Shown here: piece after piece, positions 1-5,581 of the stretch
How the letters are laid out: each line of letters starts with the position of its first letter
Position numbering within the stretch: position 1 is the stretch's first letter
Origin: an uncultured beta proteobacterium
GTDB taxonomy: Bacteria > Pseudomonadota > Gammaproteobacteria > Burkholderiales > Burkholderiaceae_C
Assembly (NCBI GenBank): GCA_903927495.1
Contig: CAIYNH010000799.1
Coordinates: forward strand, 1 to 5,581
DNA length: 5,581 bases
Reading direction: 5' to 3'
The notes under the pieces: model-generated
Told to the model about the DNA's origin: nothing
Database searches by the model: none
Seen by the model: only the letters and a program-made list of their open reading frames with translations
Program-made: the position numbers and the translations under genes

Positions 1-1
1 C

Positions 2-124
2 ACCCGTAGCAATACCGGTGCCGTTTTGCTGCAAATCTCTTTCGCCTTGCCCATCACGAAATGTGAATATCAGTCCAGCAAATTTGGTGCACTCACTCAC
101 CAAGGGTTGCCCACCGAACCGTAG
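2..124 (+). CDS. C-terminal end of an unidentified upstream gene (partial at left edge)
   Basis: This frame is open from the left edge of the window and stops at TAG 122-124, giving the last 40 residues of a possible protein that ends in KFGALTHQGLPTEP. Codons such as TTG CTG CAA ATC TCT TTC GCC look like normal coding sequence for this genome. It reads in the same direction as the two genes that follow and ends 52 bases before the likely start of the next one, as expected for the preceding gene in an operon. I do not recognise the protein, and no domain can be assigned from 40 residues. The call is uncertain because two other frames are open here: the plus-strand frame starting at 18, and a minus-strand frame from ATG 151-149 to the left edge. 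Confidence 0.4.
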   Translation, partial: TRSNTGAVLLQISFALPITKCEYQSSKFGALTHQGLPTEP

Positions 125-176
125 GGTAAAGTCGCACCGTCTTTGGCCCATATTGTTGATTCCCTACGCTCCTTTA

Positions 177-1448
177 ATGCACCTGCTTGATCGTCTCCGG
201 CTTTTCTTGATTGGCTTTGTCGCTATCAGTGTCAGCTTGCCCATGGCCTGGATCAGCTTGGGCAAGCTGATTCTTTTTGTGACATGCCTGGTTTATCTAA
301 TTTCCCGCAGCCTACAAAATAAGTGTGATTTTGCACTCGGCAAGCTTTGGACAGTGCGCCTGGTTCTTTTTACTGTGGCCACCTTCGCATTAAGTCTTGC
401 CTGGACGGACGCGTCTCAGGCCATCGCCGTGATGGCGTTTGCCAAGCATAGCAAGTTGATTGAAATCGTGATGCTGATCAGTTTGCTGCGCACGCCACGG
501 GAAGCACTTTTGGCGCTGACTGCGTTTATGGGTGGACAAGCTTTTTTCCTGCTGAGTTCATGGCTTATGGTGGCGGGTTGGCGCGTACCCTGGGCTACCA
601 GTGACATCATTCCCCAATACAAAAATGTGGTTTATTCGACTTATCTTGATCAAACGCTAATCAGCTCAGCCACCGCAGCGGTGTTTTGGCACTTGAGATC
701 CATTGACAAAAATAACCAATGGATGAAAGCACTACTAGCTACATTAGCTATAGCAGGCCTAGTTAACGTGTTGTTTTTCCAAGAAGGCAAGACTGGCTAT
801 ATGGCCGCTTTAACTGTGCTCACGCTCGCTGTCATATGGCAAATGCCTCGCCGGTGGCGTTGGTTTGCACTGATGGCGGCTCCCTTGAGCTTGGGGTTGC
901 TCACTTATATAGGTTCCTCAAAAATCCAGCAAAAAATGAGCCAAATCGTGAACGAAAGCGAAAATTACAGTGTCCATGGCGACAATGCAAGCTCCTCCGG
1001 GTTTCGACTACACGCGTGGCGTCGCTCGCTACAAGCTATTGCCGAACAGCCGCTCATGGGTCACGGCGTGGGCAGTTGGGCGCAAACGGTTAAGCGCATT
1101 GAAGGCGATCAAGCTGAAAAAATATTTGGCCCAGGGCTCACAGGCAATGCTCATCAAGAATATCTGTTCTGGGGCGTTGAACTCGGAATAGCCGGCATCG
1201 TGCTGCTACTTTTACTGATCGCCTGCCTGATCCATGATGCCATGCGCTTTGAGCAAGCAGTCAGACGAGCCACCCTTTCAGTAGTCGCGGTCATGGGGGT
1301 CGCTTGCCTGTTCAACTGTTCCCTCTATGACGCACTGATCGGCGATTTTTTCTGTGTGTCGCTGGGTTTGTTGTTAGCACTCGGCCTCAGAAGTAGCCAC
1401 ACTGACCAGGCATTTGTGCCCCACGCATCCACGCAGGCACCATCGTGA
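177..1448 (+). CDS. O-antigen ligase family protein (WaaL/Wzy-like, Wzy_C domain), inner membrane
   Basis: This is a 423-residue polytopic membrane protein with about 11-12 hydrophobic segments, for example near residues 8-25, 61-76, 109-134, 154-173, 183-201, 228-246 and 331-352. A large hydrophilic loop at about 247-330 matches the periplasmic loop of the O-antigen ligase/polymerase (Wzy_C) family. It carries SSGFRLHAW (R277), GHGVGSW (295-301) and GNAHQEYL, whose H326 lines up with the conserved ligase histidine. WaaL-type enzymes move undecaprenyl-linked polysaccharide onto lipid A-core in the periplasm. The adjoining coupled msbA favours a ligase (waaL) over a Wzy polymerase or a protein O-oligosaccharyltransferase, but sequence alone does not settle this. 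I chose ATG 177 because the first membrane segment follows at once. The 53 extra residues available from ATG 18 are polar, proline- and cysteine-containing and unlike the family. No good Shine-Dalgarno precedes ATG 177, so an in-frame TTG shortly upstream remains possible. Confidence 0.85.
   Translation: MHLLDRLRLFLIGFVAISVSLPMAWISLGKLILFVTCLVYLISRSLQNKCDFALGKLWTVRLVLFTVATFALSLAWTDASQAIAVMAFAKHSKLIEIVMLISLLRTPREALLALTAFMGGQAFFLLSSWLMVAGWRVPWATSDIIPQYKNVVYSTYLDQTLISSATAAVFWHLRSIDKNNQWMKALLATLAIAGLVNVLFFQEGKTGYMAALTVLTLAVIWQMPRRWRWFALMAAPLSLGLLTYIGSSKIQQKMSQIVNESENYSVHGDNASSSGFRLHAWRRSLQAIAEQPLMGHGVGSWAQTVKRIEGDQAEKIFGPGLTGNAHQEYLFWGVELGIAGIVLLLLLIACLIHDAMRFEQAVRRATLSVVAVMGVACLFNCSLYDALIGDFFCVSLGLLLALGLRSSHTDQAFVPHASTQAPS
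736..757. repeat. AT-rich tagct/agcta patch within the ligase gene
   Basis: This short run contains tagct, tagcta and atagc words in close succession, inside a locally AT-rich stretch of about 700-790. It encodes part of a hydrophobic segment near residues 187-194, where codon changes would be tolerated. It resembles the short gctat/atagc-bearing repeats that I recall as frequent in Comamonadaceae genomes. That comparison is from memory and has not been aligned. Confidence 0.25.
1445..1448 (+). promoter_or_regulatory. GTGA stop/start overlap coupling the ligase gene to msbA
   Basis: The GTG start of msbA (1445-1447) overlaps the TGA stop of the ligase gene (1446-1448). The nearby ATG at 1449 is out of frame with msbA, so GTG is the only start here that fits. 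Only weak purine-rich sequence (gcagg, 1433-1437) precedes it, so msbA is probably translated mainly by ribosomes finishing the ligase gene. The coupling is inferred from the layout. Confidence 0.7.
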
Positions 1449-3229
1449 ATGAATCAAAATCGCTCACAGCAGCCACTGCCAATCCGCAGGCCTGGGCCAG
1501 TATCTTGCAACGCCTGCGCCGATTCGCACCTTACTTTGGCACCCTGCCCGGCACGTGGAGCTTGGTTGCCATCAGTGCCGTGGTCGGCGCCGCCACTGAG
1601 CCCCTGATTCCTGCACTGCTAAAACCGTTGCTGGACCGGGGGTTTCAACGCGGTGAGCTTGAAGTTTGGACCGTGCCCGTCTCCCTGCTCTTGCTGTTTG
1701 GTGTACGCGGTTTGGCTGGCTACATCTCTCAGCTTGGTCTAACGCGACTCACTCACCAGGGGCTGCTATTAATGCGCCAAGCCATGTTTGCCAAAATTCT
1801 GGCCGCGGAACTCAGGATTTTTTCGGAACAAAGCTCCAGCGCCCTGTCCAACACCGTGGTGTACGAAGCGCAAAACGGCGCCACTATGCTGGTCAACGCC
1901 ATGCTGAGCCTGACGCGCAACGGTTTGACGCTGCTGGCGCTGACCACCTACTTGTTTTATCTGAACTGGAAGCTCACGTTGATTGTTGCCGCAGTATTCC
2001 CGGCCGTGGTTTGGGTTATGAAAGTACTGACCCAACGAGTGCACAAGCTCACCCAGTCGACCCAGCAAGCCATCGACGAGCTGGCCTACGTGGTCGAAGA
2101 AAACGTGCTGGCTCACCGTGACATTCGACTTTATGCGGCCCAGGAAAAGCAAGCCGATCGATTCCGCTATTTGAGCGAATCATTACGCCGTCTGGCCATG
2201 AAATCCACCGTGGCCGGTGCCGCCATGACACCCATGACCCAAATGCTGGCAGCCATAGCGCTGTCGGCTGTCATCTCGGTGGCATTGGCGCAAAGCGCCA
2301 GTAGCGGCACGTCGGTCGGTGGCTTTGTGGCCTTTGTGACGGCTATGCTGATGATCATTGCCCCAGTGCGTCAACTGTCTGAAGTCTCCAGCCCGATTAC
2401 GCGCGGACTAGTCTCGCTCGAGCGTGCCCTCGCACTGATCGAAGACACAGCCGATGAATCGAGTGGCAAGTTTTTCAAACTTAGAGCCACTGGATTGCTA
2501 TCTATTTCAGATCTTACTGTGCAATATGCTTCTTCTATAGAGCCTGTTTTGAGTATTAAAGAGTTGACTATTCGGCCGGGTGAAACGGTGGCGCTGGTGG
2601 GTGCCTCGGGTTCCGGAAAAACCACACTAATCAACGTGTTGACCCGTTTTATCGACATCCAGACTGGTCGCGTTTGTCTGGACGAGCAGGAGCTGCGCGA
2701 CTGGCAACTGCCGGCCTTGCGCGCGCAGTTTTCGCTCGTCAGCCAGCAGGTGGTGATGATCAACGACAGCGTGGCAGCCAACGTCGCGCTCGGTTTGCCG
2801 CTGGACGTGCAAAAAGTGCGCCAATGCCTGATGTCGGCTAACCTTGAATCGTTTGTGGATGCCCTGCCACAAGGCATAGACACGATTGTTGGCCACAACG
2901 CCACGCAACTCTCAGGCGGTCAGCGTCAACGCCTGGCGATTGCCCGTGCACTCTACAAAGATGCACCCATATTGATTCTCGATGAAGCTACTTCTGCGCT
3001 TGACACCGAATCCGAGCGCAGCGTACAAGACGCCCTGGACCGGTTAATGAAAAATCGCACCACGTTGGTGATCGCCCACCGGCTCTCCACCGTGCACCAC
3101 GCCGACCGCATTGTGGTGCTCAATCACGGTCGGATTGCCGAGATGGGTGACCACGCTGCGCTGATGCAGATCGATGGCCTGTATGCTCGCCTGTATCGAC
3201 TGGGGTTGCACGACAGCGCAGCGAGTTGA
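1445..3229 (+). CDS. msbA: Lipid A export ABC transporter MsbA (fused permease and ATPase)
   Basis: This 594-residue protein is an ABC half-transporter that works as a homodimer and flips lipid A-core from the inner to the outer leaflet of the inner membrane. The N-terminal half has six membrane segments (about 36-56, 77-97, 152-172, 176-196, 259-280 and 290-310). The C-terminal ATPase is complete: Walker A GASGSGKT (386-393), Q-loop LVSQQ (Q434), signature LSGGQ (489-493), Walker B ILILDE with catalytic E514, D-loop SALD (517-520) and switch H545. LVSQQVVMINDSVAANVA and DEATSALDTESERSVQ closely follow the E. coli MsbA wording, and the length is close to its roughly 580 residues. It starts with GTG overlapping the stop of the ligase gene, which suggests export and ligation are made together. 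Codons for about residues 340-378, the linker between the membrane and ATPase domains, are unusually AT-rich. A dedicated glycolipid flippase of the same subfamily is the main alternative. Confidence 0.93.
   Translation: MNESKSLTAATANPQAWASILQRLRRFAPYFGTLPGTWSLVAISAVVGAATEPLIPALLKPLLDRGFQRGELEVWTVPVSLLLLFGVRGLAGYISQLGLTRLTHQGLLLMRQAMFAKILAAELRIFSEQSSSALSNTVVYEAQNGATMLVNAMLSLTRNGLTLLALTTYLFYLNWKLTLIVAAVFPAVVWVMKVLTQRVHKLTQSTQQAIDELAYVVEENVLAHRDIRLYAAQEKQADRFRYLSESLRRLAMKSTVAGAAMTPMTQMLAAIALSAVISVALAQSASSGTSVGGFVAFVTAMLMIIAPVRQLSEVSSPITRGLVSLERALALIEDTADESSGKFFKLRATGLLSISDLTVQYASSIEPVLSIKELTIRPGETVALVGASGSGKTTLINVLTRFIDIQTGRVCLDEQELRDWQLPALRAQFSLVSQQVVMINDSVAANVALGLPLDVQKVRQCLMSANLESFVDALPQGIDTIVGHNATQLSGGQRQRLAIARALYKDAPILILDEATSALDTESERSVQDALDRLMKNRTTLVIAHRLSTVHHADRIVVLNHGRIAEMGDHAALMQIDGLYARLYRLGLHDSAAS
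2461..2578. other. AT-rich patch in the msbA interdomain linker
   Basis: Third codon positions here are mostly A or T (for example TTG CTA TCT ATT TCA GAT CTT ACT), while the flanking msbA sequence is GC-rich: the 60 bases at 2701-2760 contain 39 G or C. The patch includes attgctatctat (2494-2505) and ctatagagcctgttttgag (2535-2553). It stays in frame and falls in the linker leading into the ATPase domain, a tolerant position. It may be an old in-frame insertion of a Comamonadaceae-type AT-rich repeat, or simply local codon drift. Confidence 0.35.
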
Positions 3230-3239
3230 TCCGATCAAC
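3225..3239. repeat. Perfect 15-base palindrome spanning the msbA stop codon
   Basis: GTTGATC and GATCAAC form a perfect 7-base inverted repeat around a single central C. It includes the msbA stop (TGA 3227-3229) and, because it is symmetric, a minus-strand TGA at 3235-3237. No run of T follows on either strand and the stem is short, so it does not look like a standard intrinsic terminator. It could be a weak hairpin, a protein-binding site or chance. Confidence 0.5.
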
Positions 3240-3315
3240 GCAGCACGAAGTTCACCCGCCGCAGTTGCCAACGCCTGATGTGCCGCGATTCTTGGCAAAT
3301 TCGTTTGAGCACCGC
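3235..3315 (-). pseudogene. Possible decayed C-terminal remnant of an unidentified gene
   Basis: On the minus strand, a frame of 26 codons lies between an in-frame TAG (3316-3318) and a TGA (3235-3237), and ends in HIRRWQLRRVNFVLR. About three quarters of its last 20 codons end in G or C (for example CGG CAC ATC AGG, CTG CGG CGG GTG AAC TTC GTG CTG), unlike the AT-rich FkbM gene just upstream. It has no convincing start. The pattern suits the tail of an older gene convergent with msbA whose upstream part was lost when the FkbM gene arrived. I cannot name the family, and chance in such a short stretch is a real alternative. Confidence 0.3.
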
Positions 3316-3328
3316 CTAAATAGCCGCC

Positions 3329-4165
3329 TTATGGCTCTGAAAAGTGATACCAGCCCTGGGGCAACGGGATGTCTTCATATTTTGCAACATTTGGCACATC
3401 TAAATGATGCGGAAATTCACTACAGTACCCAAGGGCATCGCTTCTGTCTTTGCGAAGCAACGTGATCTCGAGAACTCGTGGCGCATCAAAACCACCCAAG
3501 TTGATGACACCACAATAGTTGTTCGGATGATTGTGAACAACGTGAAAATGTGTCAATAACTTGGCGAAGAAAGCTTCCGCAATCCTGAAAAAATGCGGAT
3601 GCCCCCAACTCTCAATATCGTGCAGTTCCAGGACAATGATCCGAAATCTTTTCAATATTTCTTCTGAGGTACTAAGAAGTGTCGGGTACTCCCACCCCTC
3701 AATATCCATCTGCAAGAGCATGTCTAGGCCGGATGCATACTCTTTCTGATCACTTACCCACTTGTCCAGCGTCATAAACATTTCGTCATTCACTGTACCT
3801 ATATATCTTTTTGTGAATGAAATGGGTTGGAAACCCATCGGTGGACCATCAACTGAAAAATCTGCCAAGTGTGAATTTACCCCCCTGTTTTGAAGCAGAT
3901 CCATCTCGAATGTTGCCGTCCCGGCAACACCTGGCGAAAAACAAGCAGCAAGATCAGCAAGGTCGTCTGGCAAAAGATAACCGCCATCGCCGACCCCTCC
4001 CACTCTTACCAGTTCAAATTTTGTCTTCACTGGCCGTAGTTTCTTTGCCAGATTTATGATATTTTGCGGCTCGACCGCCCTCTCGATATAAACGCTACGA
4101 CGTGCGAGGAAATTTTTTAGGAGTCTAGCAATTTTTCGTATGAGGCGATGTTTTTTGTATTTCAT
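3329..4165 (-). CDS. FkbM family SAM-dependent methyltransferase
   Basis: This 278-residue soluble protein has the layout of FkbM-type methyltransferases: ELVRVGGVGDGGYLLPDD (51-68), a cofactor-binding region CFSPGVAGTATFEMDL (75-90) followed by ADFSVDGPP (101-109), the hallmark MDIEGWEYPTLL (153-164), then LELHD (179-183) and HNHPNNY (211-217). Members usually O-methylate sugars or other small acceptors. In this setting a sugar of LPS or another surface glycan is a reasonable but unproven substrate. The first 30 residues are rich in Lys and Arg and may contact membrane or polyanion. ATG 4165-4163 is the natural start, although the upstream sequence offers only a weak GAG-type ribosome site. 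The gene is more AT-rich than its neighbours (25 G or C in the 60 bases at 3541-3600), which suggests horizontal acquisition. It lies 219 bases downstream of the co-oriented glycosyltransferase gene and converges on msbA. Confidence 0.85.
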   Translation of the reverse strand: MKYKKHRLIRKIARLLKNFLARRSVYIERAVEPQNIINLAKKLRPVKTKFELVRVGGVGDGGYLLPDDLADLAACFSPGVAGTATFEMDLLQNRGVNSHLADFSVDGPPMGFQPISFTKRYIGTVNDEMFMTLDKWVSDQKEYASGLDMLLQMDIEGWEYPTLLSTSEEILKRFRIIVLELHDIESWGHPHFFRIAEAFFAKLLTHFHVVHNHPNNYCGVINLGGFDAPRVLEITLLRKDRSDALGYCSEFPHHLDVPNVAKYEDIPLPQGWYHFSEP

Positions 4166-4384
4166 AACTTAGCTCAAAAGTCTTCTACGAACAGGCTTAA
4201 CGGTGACTGAATTTACCCCAGGCTGACACACCGCTAGGTCATTCGATTATGCGATCTTTTCTGGCTGTCCAGCGAACCGGCGTGACTCAAATTGCCTCAA
4301 GCCACAATACTCAAAAAAAGCACAAAATAATGCAATTTTTATAGCACCATACGCTTACTCTATAAGAATTTTTCTGGATTTTAC
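4166..4384. other. AT-rich 219-base spacer upstream of the FkbM gene
   Basis: I see no gene in this spacer between two co-oriented minus-strand genes. The part next to the glycosyltransferase stop is very AT-rich: the 60 bases at 4321-4380 contain only 17 G or C. A minus-strand CATAAT (4251-4246) could serve as a -10 element for the FkbM gene, but no good -35 sits at the right distance. A run of seven T on the minus strand (4319-4313) follows a poor, mismatched hairpin and is at best a weak terminator for the glycosyltransferase gene. The word tgcaatttttatagca (4331-4346) resembles the AT-rich patches seen elsewhere in the window. The length suggests the FkbM gene has its own promoter. Confidence 0.4.
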
Positions 4385-5581
4385 TTATGGTCTTGTTCCA
4401 GCCATGTTTTGATAAATTTGAGATTGCTGCAGTGCCAGTTCAGTCCATTGATGAACACCTGCAAAGACCAAGCCGGCCGACTGAAACTTGACCACCAAAT
4501 CTGGTTCCAACTGCAGACGACGCAATGCCACGGCCAATGCTTGCGCATCTAATGGATCGTCCAGCACCAACCCATCTCGCTCGTGTTGCAACAAGCCAGC
4601 AATCCCGCAATAACGCGCGGCGCTCACCACTACCGGCAAGCCGTGCGCCATCGCCTCTAACACCACCATGGCAAAGGTGTCCTCCAGCGTCGGATGTGCC
4701 AGGCAGTCGGCCGCCACGTAGGCTGGCGTGACATCACGCAACGCACCCAAAAAGTACACCCTTTGCGCCAACCCCAAGGAAAGTGCCTGGGCTTTGAATT
4801 GCGGCATCTGTGCCGGGTTGCCCACTACCGCCACAAAAGCGTCCACTGACAGTTTTGACACCGCTTCAAGCAAGGTCTGCAAACCTTTTTTTCGGTAGTC
4901 ATTGCCGACAAACAAACTACAAAAACCGCTCTCAGGCAAACCCAGCTTGCGACGCGACGCTATTTTTTGTAGCGGGGTGACAATACCAGCCACCCGATCC
5001 ACGCCCGGCGTGATGACGGTCATGGCCTCTTTACACGCAGGGTAAGCCTCCAGCGTTTGTGCCACCAATGTCTGCGAGGTCAGCACGATGGTACGCGGCT
5101 TAGCCAATGAAAACCGGCTACGCTCCAGCGCCCAATACACCAGCAGTCTTGGGCTGGTGATGATCTTGAGCCAGCGCAGCGCCCGCCGAACACCCGTCAA
5201 ACCATGCAACAAGTTGTACTTGACGGGCAACACATGCACGGTTTGTACCTGCCCATGCCAGGTGTTCTCATGCGAATGCACCACATCAAAGCCCTTGCGC
5301 GTAGCCCACCAAGTGGCCGTGGCAAACCACAGCTGATTCACCCAGCGTGGTCGCTTGAAGAGTTGCGACACTTTGTGATAAGTCACCCCCGGCCAGTCGT
5401 GGTCGATGTGCTGGGCAAACACATGAATGTCATGACGCGCAGCCAACTGCTCCACCAGCGCCATTGAATAGCGCTCGGCCCCGCCCCCTGTTGAAGCAAA
5501 CGCACGGTTCAGCACCGCAATGCGAAGGCGACTAGACGGCAGTCGCGCATCGGCATGGATTGCCGCACTGCCGTGGCAATG
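4385..5581 (-). CDS. GT4-type (group 1) glycosyltransferase, probably LPS or surface glycan; start beyond window
   Basis: This is a GT-B fold retaining glycosyltransferase that moves a sugar from a nucleotide-sugar donor, probably onto LPS core or another surface glycan in the cytoplasm. Numbering from the in-frame GTG at 5515, the N-terminal domain opens with NRAFASTGGGAERYS (3-17), whose glycine-rich GGGAER is typical of the family. The C-terminal domain shows LFVGNDYRKKGLQTLLEAV (201-219, donor-phosphate basic residues) and HPTLEDTFAMVVLEAMAHG (274-292), then GLPVVVS. In the usual E-x7-E motif the first acid is Asp (D279) and the second is E287. GTG 5515 is an unlikely true start, because the preceding codons read RLRIA and complete the first beta strand (RIAVLNRAF). 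The frame stays open for 22 codons to the window edge with no ATG, GTG or TTG, so the gene is treated as partial at its 5' end. The nearby ligase, msbA and methyltransferase genes support a surface-glycan role. The donor and linkage are unknown. Confidence 0.85.
   Translation of the reverse strand, partial: HCHGSAAIHADARLPSSRLRIAVLNRAFASTGGGAERYSMALVEQLAARHDIHVFAQHIDHDWPGVTYHKVSQLFKRPRWVNQLWFATATWWATRKGFDVVHSHENTWHGQVQTVHVLPVKYNLLHGLTGVRRALRWLKIITSPRLLVYWALERSRFSLAKPRTIVLTSQTLVAQTLEAYPACKEAMTVITPGVDRVAGIVTPLQKIASRRKLGLPESGFCSLFVGNDYRKKGLQTLLEAVSKLSVDAFVAVVGNPAQMPQFKAQALSLGLAQRVYFLGALRDVTPAYVAADCLAHPTLEDTFAMVVLEAMAHGLPVVVSAARYCGIAGLLQHERDGLVLDDPLDAQALAVALRRLQLEPDLVVKFQSAGLVFAGVHQWTELALQQSQIYQNMAGTRP

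Noticed and set aside
18..176. N-terminal extension of the ligase from ATG 18.
   Set aside because: The 53 residues lack family character, overlap a better candidate for the end of an upstream gene, and precede a start at 177 that leads straight into the first membrane segment.
2371..2904. Long minus-strand open frame (177 codons) opposite the MsbA ATPase domain.
   Set aside because: It lies wholly antisense to a highly conserved coding region, shows no recognisable domain, and its length is explained by codon bias on the plus strand.
3044..3298. Minus-strand open frame of 84 codons with alanine-rich residues (LPRIAAHQALATAAGELRAA).
   Set aside because: Most of it is antisense to the conserved msbA 3' end. 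Alanine-rich antisense frames are expected opposite GC-rich genes, and the neighbouring frame at 3235-3315 has better codon statistics.
3872..4219. The 12-base word tgaatttacccc occurs twice in direct orientation (3872-3883 and 4208-4219), suggesting a repeat or insertion-sequence end.
   Set aside because: A single shared 12-mer is expected about once by chance in a window of this size. One copy lies within coding sequence, and the flanks do not match.
4200..4245. The stretch around ggctgacacaccgctagg looked vaguely like an IS21-type terminal sequence.
   Set aside because: There is no transposase gene, no matching opposite end and no target duplication. The resemblance is from memory only.
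4313..4340. Possible intrinsic terminator on the minus strand after the glycosyltransferase gene, with a run of seven T.
   Set aside because: The preceding hairpin has only three GC-containing pairs, then two mismatches and A-T pairs, which is too weak to call a terminator.
1..5581. CRISPR arrays, tRNA or rRNA genes, toxin-antitoxin pairs or an anti-phage system.
   Set aside because: I found no regularly spaced repeats, no cloverleaf-like sequence and no nuclease or toxin-like reading frame. The gene content is explained by surface-glycan assembly and export.

Overview
The window looks like part of a lipopolysaccharide (LPS) or cell-surface glycan locus from a Gram-negative bacterium, most likely a betaproteobacterium of the Comamonadaceae type (Rhodoferax, Polaromonas or Acidovorax relatives). 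This rests on an MsbA-type lipid A flippase next to an O-antigen ligase family protein, on moderately GC-rich coding sequence, and on short AT-rich patches carrying gctat/atagc words that I remember as common in that family. The taxonomic placement is inference, since no rRNA or marker gene is present.

Layout. Positions 1-176 hold a probable 3' end of an upstream plus-strand gene (stop at 122-124) and a short leader. A plus-strand pair follows: a polytopic O-antigen ligase/polymerase family protein (177-1448) and msbA (1445-3229). The two overlap by four bases (GTGA) and are almost certainly cotranscribed and translationally coupled. The convergent gap 3230-3328 carries a perfect small palindrome across the msbA stop and a short minus-strand reading frame with strongly coding-like codons, which may be the decayed tail of an older gene. 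The minus strand then carries an FkbM-family methyltransferase (4165 to 3329), a 219-base AT-rich spacer, and a GT4-type glycosyltransferase (reading leftward to 4385). The glycosyltransferase frame is open to the right edge of the window, so its true start probably lies just outside.

How the genes could work together. The glycosyltransferase would add a sugar to the LPS core or another cell-surface glycan in the cytoplasm. The FkbM protein may O-methylate a sugar on the same glycan. MsbA flips lipid A-core across the inner membrane, and the ligase family protein joins a polymer to it on the periplasmic side. MsbA is firmly identified. The family calls for the other three proteins are sound, but their exact substrates cannot be read from sequence.

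The window is mostly ordinary for such a locus. The features most worth a second look are the AT-rich FkbM gene and spacer sitting between GC-richer neighbours, beside a possible gene remnant, and the AT-rich patches inside otherwise normal genes. I see no tRNA, rRNA, CRISPR array or intact mobile element, and no evidence for a new type of system.
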